This document shows positions 18,713 to 27,801 of a stretch of DNA of 34,265 nucleotides, in pieces (within the stretch, counting starts at the first letter, position 1; each line of letters starts with the position of its first letter). Below the pieces are notes generated by a model. The model had not been told where the DNA came from. It saw nothing but the letters and a program-made list of their open reading frames with translations, and did not search any database. This DNA comes from an uncultured Aureispira sp. Lineage in GTDB: Bacteria; Bacteroidota; Bacteroidia; Chitinophagales; Saprospiraceae. The stretch covers positions 1 to 34,265 of the forward strand of contig CACVAQ010000008.1 of the NCBI GenBank assembly GCA_902727865.1. The letters are read 5' to 3'. Position numbers and translations under genes: made by a program.

Positions 18713-18923
18713 TACAATGTATATTTATATCGCTAGTTTTTTCTAGTCTTGTTTACAAAAGCGTTGGCAAAGATAACATTATTTTCCAAAGTCTCTTTGT
18801 TTTGCACAAAAAAAAATCTAAAAATTCAATCTTTCTTTGATTCTTTTTAAAACAGGGACTTAAAATAGCTGTAACTATATTTTTATGGCAATCTGTGCGC
18901 GAGCTATATTTTATACTAAAAAG

Positions 18924-18951
18924 GAGCGACTATTAGAATCAATAGCCGCTC
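18924..18951 (-). terminator. Terminator-like hairpin downstream of dnaK
   Basis: Minus strand gagcggctatt-gattct-aatagtcgctc followed by ctttttag; one G-U wobble. Confidence 0.65.
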
Positions 18952-18977
18952 ACATTTTTTTATTTAAACAAAAACGC

Positions 18978-20891
18978 TTAAGCGTTTTTATCGTTGTCTA
19001 CTTCTTCAAATTCTACATCCGTTACATCCTCTGCCTCTCCTTCTGCACCACTGTCCGCATTTGGATTAGGGTTCTCTTGAGCGCCTTGAGCAGCGTTTGG
19101 ATCCATGTTTTGAGTCGCAGCAGCCCAAGCAGCATTTACGGCCTCTAATTCACGGTTAATGGCATCTACGTCTTGACGTTGATGTGCTTCCTTCAATTTA
19201 ACCAAAGCAGCTTCTAAACTGGTTTTAGCCTCTTCAGAGATTTTATCACCATATTCTTTCAATTGCTTTTCAGTTTGGAAGATCACAGAATCTGCCTCAT
19301 TGACTTTATCGACCGCCTCGCGCGCTTTTGTATCCGCTTCAGCATTTTCTTCCGCTTCATTTTTCATGCGTTGGATTTCATCCTCTGTCAAACCAGTTGA
19401 TGCTTCGATACGGATAGATTGCTCTTTTCCTGTTTTGTTCTCTTTTGCAGAAACTTTCAAGATACCATTGGCATCGATGTCAAAAGTAACTTCAATTTGA
19501 GCTTCTCCACGACGCATCGCAGGAATACCATCCAAATTGAAACGACCGATAGAACGGTTTTGTGTTGCCATTGGACGCTCCCCTTGTAGAACGTTAATTT
19601 CTACAGAAGGTTGATTGTCTTGAGCCGTTGAGAAAACCTGTGATTTACTAGAAGGAATTGTTGTATTCGCTTCAATTACTTTAGTGAATACACCGCCCAT
19701 TGTTTCGATACCCAAAGATAATGGCGTAACGTCTAACAATAAAACATCTTTTACATCACCAGTTAAAACACCACCTTGAATCGCTGCCCCTAAAGCAACA
19801 ACTTCATCAGGGTTAACACTTCTATTTGGTTTCTTGTTAAAGAACTTCTCAACTGCTTCTTGAATTGCAGGTATACGAGTAGATCCCCCCACCATGATTA
19901 CTTCATCAATTTCAGACAAAGACATGCCAGCATCTTCCAACGCTTTCTTACAAGGCTCAATACTACGTTTTACCAAACCATCTACTAATTGCTCAAATTT
20001 AGCACGCGTTAATGATCTTACTAAATGTTTTGCTCCAGAAGGACCAAAAGAGATATAAGGCAAGTTGATATCAGTACTGTTTGCAGAAGAAAGTTCAATT
20101 TTAGCTTTCTCAGCCGCATCTTTTAGACGTTGCAATGCTTCTGCATTTTGAGAAATATCTTCTCCCTCTTGCTCTTTAAATTCAGCCATCAACCATTCCA
20201 TGATAACACGGTCAAAGTCGTCACCACCCAAGTGAGTATCACCATTCGTAGATTTTACTTCAAATACGCCACCACCTAATTCTAAGATAGAAACATCAAA
20301 GGTTCCACCACCTAAATCGTATACCACGATTTTCATGTCTTGGTCACCTTTGTCCAAACCATAAGCCAATGCCGCAGCAGTCGGCTCGTTGATAATACGA
20401 CGTACTTTCAAGCCAGCAATTTCTCCAGCTTCTTTGGTAGCTTGACGTTGAGAATCGTTAAAGTAAGCAGGTACTGTTACAACAGCCTCTGTCACTTCTT
20501 GTCCCAAATAGTCTTCCGCAATTTTTTTCATTTTCTGTAACACCATCGCAGAAATTTCTTGTGGTGTATACTCTCTTTCGTCAATTTTGACACGAACAGT
20601 ATCGTTATTACCTTTGTTTACTTCATAAGGCATTTGAGTCGCTTCTTTTGCGATTTCGCTGTAACGAACTCCCATGAAACGCTTAATAGACATAATAGTG
20701 CGTTTTGGATTTGTGATTGCCTGACGTTTTGCAGGGTCACCGATTTTACGTTCACCGTTATCCAAAAAACCGATAATAGAAGGAGTAGTGCGCTTACCTT
20801 CATTATTGGTAATCACCACTGGTTCGTTTCCTTCCATAACAGCAACACAAGAGTTGGTTGTTCCTAAGTCAATACCAATGATTTTGCTCAT
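18978..20891 (-). CDS. dnaK: Molecular chaperone DnaK (Hsp70)
   Basis: [83 protein letters not shown]. Confidence 0.99.
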   Translation of the reverse strand: MSKIIGIDLGTTNSCVAVMEGNEPVVITNNEGKRTTPSIIGFLDNGERKIGDPAKRQAITNPKRTIMSIKRFMGVRYSEIAKEATQMPYEVNKGNNDTVRVKIDEREYTPQEISAMVLQKMKKIAEDYLGQEVTEAVVTVPAYFNDSQRQATKEAGEIAGLKVRRIINEPTAAALAYGLDKGDQDMKIVVYDLGGGTFDVSILELGGGVFEVKSTNGDTHLGGDDFDRVIMEWLMAEFKEQEGEDISQNAEALQRLKDAAEKAKIELSSANSTDINLPYISFGPSGAKHLVRSLTRAKFEQLVDGLVKRSIEPCKKALEDAGMSLSEIDEVIMVGGSTRIPAIQEAVEKFFNKKPNRSVNPDEVVALGAAIQGGVLTGDVKDVLLLDVTPLSLGIETMGGVFTKVIEANTTIPSSKSQVFSTAQDNQPSVEINVLQGERPMATQNRSIGRFNLDGIPAMRRGEAQIEVTFDIDANGILKVSAKENKTGKEQSIRIEASTGLTEDEIQRMKNEAEENAEADTKAREAVDKVNEADSVIFQTEKQLKEYGDKISEEAKTSLEAALVKLKEAHQRQDVDAINRELEAVNAAWAAATQNMDPNAAQGAQENPNPNADSGAEGEAEDVTDVEFEEVDNDKNA

Positions 20892-21095
20892 AATTTATAT
20901 ATTTATTGATTTTTTAATTTAATGTTGATCCTTTTGAGTTAGATTAATTTTCTTGCTCAATCCTATATAAACAAGGGATATACCATTCTAAAAAAAATGT
21001 TAAATTGGCATATTTAGAATTCATATCAGTATATTTTGTCCGATTATTATCTGTCATTATGTCAAAATGGCTAACTACGACGACTCCTAAAAGCA

Positions 21096-21130
21096 AAAGC
21101 CATTTGCAAGATTTTCTTACAAATGGCTTT
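21096..21130 (-). terminator. Terminator-like hairpin downstream of the lipoprotein gene
   Basis: aaagccatttg ... caaatggcttt, perfect 11-bp arms; A-rich on the left (T-rich on the minus transcript). Confidence 0.6.
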
Positions 21131-21152
21131 CATATAAAATAGGTTCTTAATC

Positions 21153-22283
21153 TTAATAACAAGGAAAGTTAGATTCAAATCCTAAGTTTTTTGTCAAAGG
21201 TCCCGTACTTAGATGCTCATAAGTTAAAGCGGACATTCTCATCAATCGAGGATCAGAAGCACGATCTGCACGTTCTATACGATCCGAGGTTGCAAGCACC
21301 CCATAGCCATCTTGAATATTAGAATAAGGAGCAGAAGGGTACAATCCTCCAACAAAACCTTCGTTTGATTTTCTAGCTAAAATATAATCTCTCAAACTAG
21401 TTGAAGCACCATCAATATACACCTCTAGGTATCCTCCACAACGTCTAGTATTCGTCCCTGTAACATCAGATAAGGTATTCCCCAAGAACTGATAAAAGAC
21501 CTCTCCACTAACAACTTGTTTGGTTTGATTGGCAACCACTGGAATAAAATCACTTGAAGCCGTCCACTCTACGGATTTGCTAACAATACTTCCTGGTATT
21601 TGAGCGCCCTGATTGTCTATTTCGTATTCTTTATAATGAAAACGGAACTTGTAGTCGTAAATGGCTGCAAAACCATTCCCCGTCATTTCTACCGTCAAAG
21701 AACTGTAAACTTCATCTCCCTGAAAATTAACCGACCTCCAAGCTATTGGTTTTAGAGGCGTTAAAGAATAAGAAGGTGTTGTAAATATATTAGAATTAGA
21801 CGCTCTAATAGATTCTGTTCTAGCATAAAAAATATTCCCTGTCTTTCTATTATGAATTTTCAAAATTAAATCATGTCCTGTTATTCCTGTTGTTTTGTAA
21901 GCATAACTAGGATCGTGTTGAAAGAGACCACTATCTCTAATAATTCCTTCGTCCGCTAAGTTTACACGTACAAAAGGTTTTGTCCAAAGCAAGGTGTCTA
22001 ATGTCGTATTATGAATATAATATAACTCGACATCTACTTCATTTGGATTAAAATATAGAGAATCTACATTTTTAGCAGCATCTAATGCGCTTTCGTTGGG
22101 TGGTAAATAAGCTCGTTCTACTCGGATATAATGCACCGAATCTTGGTTATGAATGACACCATATACAACAGGAATGTCTTTCCAAAGACCGATTACCCCT
22201 ATTTCATTAGAACAACTATATTGTGTACAAAGTACAATTCCCAATAAAAAAGCAACTATAAATTTCAACTTCATTTCATTCAA
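21153..22283 (-). CDS. Lipoprotein, possibly DUF4249-like
   Basis: Signal peptide/lipobox MKLKFIVAFLLGIVLCTQYSCSNE; beta-rich body (IPVVYGVIHNQDSVHYIRVERAYLPPN...); family assignment by resemblance only. Confidence 0.6.
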   Translation of the reverse strand: MNEMKLKFIVAFLLGIVLCTQYSCSNEIGVIGLWKDIPVVYGVIHNQDSVHYIRVERAYLPPNESALDAAKNVDSLYFNPNEVDVELYYIHNTTLDTLLWTKPFVRVNLADEGIIRDSGLFQHDPSYAYKTTGITGHDLILKIHNRKTGNIFYARTESIRASNSNIFTTPSYSLTPLKPIAWRSVNFQGDEVYSSLTVEMTGNGFAAIYDYKFRFHYKEYEIDNQGAQIPGSIVSKSVEWTASSDFIPVVANQTKQVVSGEVFYQFLGNTLSDVTGTNTRRCGGYLEVYIDGASTSLRDYILARKSNEGFVGGLYPSAPYSNIQDGYGVLATSDRIERADRASDPRLMRMSALTYEHLSTGPLTKNLGFESNFPCY

Positions 22284-22893
22284 TTTTTAAGCCTTATAAT
22301 CTTTAATCAAAAAAACAGTTCACAAAATCTTACGATCAAAACGTATCCCCTTGTCCTGAGCCTTTCACTTTTTATTTGTGGGCATCCGAAGATTTAATAA
22401 AAAAAAACATAACAGTCAAGAGCGTAGCGAACTCTGTTCCTTGATTATCAAAAAAATAGTTACATCCTCCCCCTTTCGGTTTCCAAACCTTTGTAATTTG
22501 TATTTTACAGCCGCTATTTCTTTTCTGTAAAAAGGAATTTGACGAATTAATAAGAGAGGACAACCTATAATAGTCTACAAAACTAAGGAATATCTTTCAA
22601 GATTAAGGTATGATTGTGCAATAATAGAGTATTATTTGTACAGCCAACAATTAATTCTCATCTTTAGGGGACTAAAATATTCTTCTGAAAGATTATTTAA
22701 ATGTTCCTTATTCATACGATGCTTGCTTTGAAGAGAGCGCGAACGAATCTATAAAGGATATTAACAATAAGATCAACTGCAAAGTAAGCCATTTTAGAAG
22801 ATTACAACAAACCATTTAGTGGGCTCTTGTATGATTTAAACGTATTTAAAAATACAATAGAAGAGTTTCTAACGATCATTTAACATAAATATC

Positions 22894-23709
22894 ATGTCTG
22901 TTCATAAACCAGTAAAAAAAATAACGACGCATGTTTTGCTTGCCATGAAACAGCGTCAAGAGAAAATATCCATGCTTACAGCCTACGATTATTCGATGGC
23001 TCGCATTCTTGATGCCGCAGGAATCGATATCTTATTAGTGGGCGACTCTGCCTCCAATGTCATGGCAGGCCACGAAACGACCTTGCCCATCACACTAGAT
23101 CACATGATTTATCATGCCCAATCGGTTGTTCGTGCAATTGACAGAGCATTTGTAGTGGTTGATTTGCCCTTTGGATCTTACCAAGGAAATTCTAAAGAAG
23201 CGCTGGCTTCTACCATTCGCATAATGAAAGAATCGGGTGCGCATGCGGTTAAAATGGAAGGAGGGGTTGAAATCAAAGAATCCATTACACGAATTTTGAG
23301 TGCTGGCGTTCCTGTTATGGGGCATTTGGGCTTGACACCTCAATCTATTTACAAATTTGGAACTTACACGGTACGTGCCAAAGAAGAGGAAGAAGCAGCT
23401 CAATTGTTATCCGATGCCAAGCTGCTAGAGGAATTAGGTTGCTTTGCTATTATTCTTGAAAAAATTCCTGCAAAGCTAGGAAAGCAAGTTGCTGAGTTGG
23501 TTTCAATTCCTGTGATTGGTATTGGTGCTGGTGCTGATGTTGACGGACAAGTACTTGTTACGCATGACATGATGGGAATTACGAAGGATTTTCAGCCTCG
23601 TTTTTTAAGAAGATACTTAGAACTTTTTGACGAAATGAAAGAAGCTACAAAACGCTACATCAATGATGTCAAAATGGGTGAATTTCCGAACGATAAAGAA
23701 CAATACTAG
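22894..23709 (+). CDS. panB: 3-methyl-2-oxobutanoate hydroxymethyltransferase
   Basis: [93 protein letters not shown]. Confidence 0.98.
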   Translation: MSVHKPVKKITTHVLLAMKQRQEKISMLTAYDYSMARILDAAGIDILLVGDSASNVMAGHETTLPITLDHMIYHAQSVVRAIDRAFVVVDLPFGSYQGNSKEALASTIRIMKESGAHAVKMEGGVEIKESITRILSAGVPVMGHLGLTPQSIYKFGTYTVRAKEEEEAAQLLSDAKLLEELGCFAIILEKIPAKLGKQVAELVSIPVIGIGAGADVDGQVLVTHDMMGITKDFQPRFLRRYLELFDEMKEATKRYINDVKMGEFPNDKEQY

Positions 23710-23850
23710 ATTTAGTTTTGTGGCTCACTACACGTTTAGTCCGCTGAGTATTCGGTTCAGTCGTGCTAAAGGTTTAGGAGCTATCAAAGAACGATTATTG
23801 GTAGATAATCCCAAACTGTCTATTTATAAAAAATTGTTGGAATGATGTGT

Positions 23851-23889
23851 CAATTTGAAGCTGTTCTATGGCAAAACAGCTTCAAATTG
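23851..23889 (+). terminator. Terminator-like hairpin between panB and mltG
   Basis: caatttgaagctgtt-ctatggcaa-aacagcttcaaattg, perfect 15-bp arms followed by ccccattttt. Confidence 0.65.
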
Positions 23890-23913
23890 CCCCATTTTTA
23901 AATTACGATACAA

Positions 23914-24969
23914 ATGGAATCCACCGAAACAAAGCCAAAACGGAGCTGGCTTAAACTATTTCTGGGGTTATTTTTCACCCTTGCTATTGTTGGTGCTGCA
24001 ATTGGCTATTACTTTTATAACCAAATGTTTGGCGTCAATCTTCAACTCAAAGAAGCCCGTGTTGTTTCCATCCCCAAAAACTGTCAATCTATAGAGCAAT
24101 TAGCAACGCTGCTAGAAGAAGAAAAGATCATCAAAAATAAGGGTAGTTTTGTCTTTACGGCAAACCAAATGAAGTATTCCATTAAAAGTGGTAAGTACAA
24201 AATTGCACCTTCTATTCAGAACAATCGCCACTTAGTCCGTGTGCTTCGTGGTCGCCAGTTAGCCGTTCGATTGACCTTCCATAATTTTCGAATCAAACAA
24301 CAACTAGCAGGTTATGTTGGGCAACAAATTGAAGCGGATTCTTTAGAAGTGATACAGTTGTTGGAGGATGCTAATTTTTTAGCACAATTTGGCTACACTC
24401 CAGAGAATGTCATGGCGGCATTTATTCCCAATACCTATGAAGTGTATTGGGATTGTGATGCGCTAACGTTTTGGAAAAAGATGTTGAAAGAAAATAAGAA
24501 ATTTTGGAATGAAGAACGACTTGCCAAAGCAAAAAAGTTAGAGCTCTCTCCTATTGAAGTCTACATTTTGGCTTCAATTGTAGAATCCGAAAGCCAATAC
24601 AAACCAGAACGTCCTAAAATTGCTGGCGTGTATTTGAATCGTTTGCGCAAAAAATGGGCGTTGGGAGCAGATCCTACGGTTATTTTTGCGGTAGGAGATT
24701 TTTCGATTCGAAGAGTCTTGGAATCGCATTTATTGGTTGAGTCGCCTTACAATACGTATAAATATGCGGGGCTGCCTCCTGGACCTATTTATATGTCCTC
24801 TATTAACTCTATAGATGCCGTTTTAAGCCCCGAAACACACCAGTATATGTTCTTCTGTGCAAAGCCACCAGAAGCAGGACAAGCACCCAATACACACGCC
24901 TTTGCGGTAAGCCATAGAGCACACATCAATAACGCTAGACGTTATCAAAGATGGATTCGTACGCAGTAA
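23914..24969 (+). CDS. mltG: Endolytic murein transglycosylase (YceG-like)
   Basis: N-terminal TM, ILASIVESESQYKPERPKIAGVYLNRLRKKWALGADPTVIFAVG, YNTYKYAGLPPGPIYMSSINSIDAVLSPETHQYMFF. Confidence 0.95.
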   Translation: MESTETKPKRSWLKLFLGLFFTLAIVGAAIGYYFYNQMFGVNLQLKEARVVSIPKNCQSIEQLATLLEEEKIIKNKGSFVFTANQMKYSIKSGKYKIAPSIQNNRHLVRVLRGRQLAVRLTFHNFRIKQQLAGYVGQQIEADSLEVIQLLEDANFLAQFGYTPENVMAAFIPNTYEVYWDCDALTFWKKMLKENKKFWNEERLAKAKKLELSPIEVYILASIVESESQYKPERPKIAGVYLNRLRKKWALGADPTVIFAVGDFSIRRVLESHLLVESPYNTYKYAGLPPGPIYMSSINSIDAVLSPETHQYMFFCAKPPEAGQAPNTHAFAVSHRAHINNARRYQRWIRTQ

Positions 24970-25090
24970 GTTTACACCTACATTACTTCGTGTAGAAATT
25001 ATTGATAATCAACTGCGAAGCACTCATGCAATAAACTAATACGAAATGGTTTTTATGTTTTTTGGTAAAAAAACTAAAACCTCGGAGAAG

Positions 25091-25190
25091 CAGCGAAGCT
25101 AACATAAGCGTAGCGCTCATGAACCGAACGAAGTGAGCTCACGAGCAAAGCGAGCTAACAAACGTAGTGAACTAATCCCACGAAGTATTA
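25091..25190 (+). repeat. Intergenic repeat array, copy 3 (longest CGWAG-core array)
   Basis: Core CGAAG/CGTAG/CGAAG/CAAAG/CGTAG/CGAAG at 25094, 25109, 25129, 25146, 25163, 25181; spacing 15-20 bp. Confidence 0.65.
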
Positions 25191-25389
25191 TACCTAGTAA
25201 CTTGGATTTTAAGACTAGATTTTAAATACTGCTTTAATACAGAAGGCTGAATTTCTACTGTTTTTTATGCTACAAAGCATTTAACATTAAAAATTCAGCC
25301 TTAAAAATTCAGCACAAGTCGATACTTAAACCCTGCTTTTATCCGACGAATCTATGACATGCATAACAAGCATTAAAAATAGACACAGC

Positions 25390-25725
25390 TTACTGCTTAA
25401 TTCTTTCATTAAACTCAGAACTACTGATGACAACATCATGCGGTTCTAACAAAGTACGAATTTCTTCTTCTTGCTCTTGCTCCTGTACTAGTCTTCGGTT
25501 TCTCCACCAAAGATAGCCCACAACTGTCATCATAATATATGGCCCGATAAGCAAATAAATAATTCCTTTGTTCAGACCAGCAGCAGCAGTACCACCACTT
25601 TTAAGATTAGACTCTGCCGACATTTTACACATGGGACATTGAGCCTCGACCATTAAGCTTGTTATTAAGATAACAACGAGTACTAAACCTGCTAATTGAA
25701 CAATTTTTAAAGTTGTATTTTTCAT
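25390..25725 (-). CDS. Small membrane protein with CPMCKM motif, linked to the cytochrome oxidase cluster
   Basis: Signal/TM, QCPMCKMSAESNLKSGG, second TM; start placed at MKNTTLK rather than upstream MKLKR. Confidence 0.65.
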   Translation of the reverse strand: MKNTTLKIVQLAGLVLVVILITSLMVEAQCPMCKMSAESNLKSGGTAAAGLNKGIIYLLIGPYIMMTVVGYLWWRNRRLVQEQEQEEEIRTLLEPHDVVISSSEFNERIKQ

Positions 25726-25822
25726 TCTTTTTAATTTCAATTCGATTCTTCCAAAGCGATTTTAGTTGGGATAATGGGGGTGGAGGTATTCTATTGAAAA
25801 TAGCGTTTGAGAATAGATCTGT

Positions 25823-26383
25823 TTATGTATAGTAAGGCGAAATCATAAGATAACAAATTACACCCGTAATTGAAACATAAAGCCAAATTGGATAGCTGAA
25901 TTTTACAATTTTTTGATGCTTTTTGATCTGTCCAGTATAACCGTATAAGAAAGCATACAACACAAAAGGTGCTTGAATGGCTGCCAAAACGATGTGTGTC
26001 AACAATAGAAAAAAGTAAACGTATTTTATGGCTCCTTCGCCTCCAAATTTAGTGTGTCCTGCCGTTGTGTGGTACATGATATACACGACCAAAAACAGCA
26101 AAGACAAGCCCATGCCCGTATAAATAAGGCGTTTGTGCAAATCAATATTTTTATTTTTAACCGCTACTAACGCTCCAATCAACAACAAGGCAACCGTAGC
26201 ATTCAGAATGGCGTTCACTAAAGGCAAGACATAGACATCAAATGGCCAATTAAAATCTTTAAACTTAAATTGAAACATTGCGCCAACAATTAGTGGTAAT
26301 GCAACTGAAATGACATTGACTAGCAATCGTAATTTTTTATACTGGCTAGTTTCGTTTCCCTGTTCATCCAATACTTTAATCAT
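25823..26383 (-). CDS. DUF420 domain-containing membrane protein
   Basis: Multi-TM protein with HKRLIYTGM ... THIVLAAIQAPFVLYAFLYGYTGQIKKHQKIVKFSYPIWLYVSITGVICYLM. Confidence 0.8.
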   Translation of the reverse strand: MIKVLDEQGNETSQYKKLRLLVNVISVALPLIVGAMFQFKFKDFNWPFDVYVLPLVNAILNATVALLLIGALVAVKNKNIDLHKRLIYTGMGLSLLFLVVYIMYHTTAGHTKFGGEGAIKYVYFFLLLTHIVLAAIQAPFVLYAFLYGYTGQIKKHQKIVKFSYPIWLYVSITGVICYLMISPYYT

Positions 26384-26402
26384 AACTTATCTTATTTTAT
26401 CT

Positions 26403-27080
26403 CTAATACAATTTCTCTTCTTGTTTCCATTCAATTTTTTTGCGTTGTTTTAAAGGCATGATAACTGCCATATGCCGCAATAAATCCTCGACGGTTCGTA
26501 CATCTTTCAAGTCATAATAATCACACAACAAAGGCCCTTTTAAATAATTATTAGAATCATCCTTACGACTTACTCGCCCGTCTAAGACTGCGACAGAAAA
26601 ACAGGTATGTTCTGTTTCCATCTTATAACGTCCTCGATCAATACCTTTGGTAAACTTCCAATTGATCGTATCAATTTTCCACTCAGCGATTGACGCCTCT
26701 AGCGACCAAGTCGAATCTTGACTAAAGTCTTCTGTGTGTATGACAAATAATAATTTTCTCTGATCTTCTTTACTAAAATTATTGCGCAAACTTTTTAAAG
26801 AATCTATAAGTTCTCCCATTTCATCTTTACATGCATAATCCCAAAAACCAGCAAAAACTAGCTTGCCTCGGATAGATTCATTGATTAAAGCCTCTCCTCC
26901 AAAAGTAGACAATTTACTAAAATCTACTCGGATAGAATCCTTTAAAAATTGCATCTCACTTCGAATTCCTTTGTGTTTATCGAGTCCCATTTTGGAAAAC
27001 AAAACAGTCAAAACAGGAAACCCTACTACAAATAACAAAAAGATCATTGCAGCAACTGGATTTTTTTTCTTTTCAGACAT
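26403..27080 (-). CDS. SCO1/SenC-like protein, degenerate copper-binding site
   Basis: N-terminal TM, KLVFAGFWDYACKDEMGELIDSL aligned to the SCO CxxxC region, EHTCFSVAVLDGRV aligned to the SCO H...vDxxG region; position next to DUF420 typical for SCO. Confidence 0.55.
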   Translation of the reverse strand: MSEKKKNPVAAMIFLLFVVGFPVLTVLFSKMGLDKHKGIRSEMQFLKDSIRVDFSKLSTFGGEALINESIRGKLVFAGFWDYACKDEMGELIDSLKSLRNNFSKEDQRKLLFVIHTEDFSQDSTWSLEASIAEWKIDTINWKFTKGIDRGRYKMETEHTCFSVAVLDGRVSRKDDSNNYLKGPLLCDYYDLKDVRTVEDLLRHMAVIMPLKQRKKIEWKQEEKLY

Positions 27081-27222
27081 ATCTATATATTGTATTCATA
27101 CAACCTGCATGAATGTTTTTTGTTCAAAAGTAAATAAGGAACTAGTTTACTTTCGTTGCTTAAAAGTGTAGTTGCCACAAAAGTAACACATCTTTGGCTC
27201 AACTCTGTATCTATAAAACAAA

Positions 27223-27255
27223 AAAAGTGTTCTAAGGATTACTTAGAACACTTTT
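27223..27255 (-). terminator. Rho-independent terminator downstream of subunit IV
   Basis: Minus strand aaaagtgttctaag-taatc-cttagaacacttttttt gtttt. Confidence 0.85.
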
Positions 27256-27303
27256 AAATAAGATTTTTTTCATTTGTAACAACAAAATGTTGATTTACAA
27301 AAA

Positions 27304-27738
27304 CTATTGAAACGATAGTTCTCTTGAGAGTTCATCGTTCGATAGCATACTTGTTTTTTTAGAGACCTCTTTCGCAGGAGCTTCAGCACCAGGGCGAGCA
27401 TCTTTTACATAGTTTCTATTTTGTCTAGCATAATCACCTTCCCACAAGAATGCAATCACTCCCCAAATTAATAGGGTCATTGGGAAAATAACTGTAGTAG
27501 CCATTCCTCCTACTTCTGCACCTAAATGCATAAAAATGCTAACAATATAATAAGCTTTGTACAAACTTAGTGTAATCATAGATAATCGAACAACAGCATC
27601 AGGAAGAATGTCTTTTAGAAATAAAGCAATTCCTACTTCAGCAAAAGTCACGATTAATAAAATCCAAAATCCTTTAACGCCTATTTTTATATCTTCTTTT
27701 CTTTGATCCTCGACACTTAGTCCATGTGAATGTCCCAT
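27304..27738 (-). CDS. Cytochrome c oxidase subunit IV family protein (caa3-type)
   Basis: Three TM segments, KAYYIVSIFMHLGAEVGGMATTVIFPMTLLIWGVIAFLWEGDY. Confidence 0.85.
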   Translation of the reverse strand: MGHSHGLSVEDQRKEDIKIGVKGFWILLIVTFAEVGIALFLKDILPDAVVRLSMITLSLYKAYYIVSIFMHLGAEVGGMATTVIFPMTLLIWGVIAFLWEGDYARQNRNYVKDARPGAEAPAKEVSKKTSMLSNDELSRELSFQ

Positions 27739-27801
27739 GATATATATAATTTATTATTGATGTTTTTAATTATTGATGTCCTGTTGACTTAGCTCGTTCT
27801 A

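Noticed and set aside
18885-20867. Plus-strand ORFs antisense to dnaK, including a 102-aa frame
   Set aside because: dnaK antisense frames are a classic artefact of codon bias; no independent support
22372-22563. 63-aa minus-strand ORF in the panB upstream intergenic region
   Set aside because: No homology recognised, low-complexity, contains a CGWAG-like unit; could be a decayed gene but not supportable
23855-24094. 79-aa plus-strand ORF overlapping mltG start
   Set aside because: Out-of-frame overlap with the well-supported mltG gene and the terminator-like hairpin
25087-25190. CRISPR array interpretation of the CGWAG units
   Set aside because: Unit length 15-20 bp, repeats degenerate, no unique 25-40 bp spacers and no cas genes in the window
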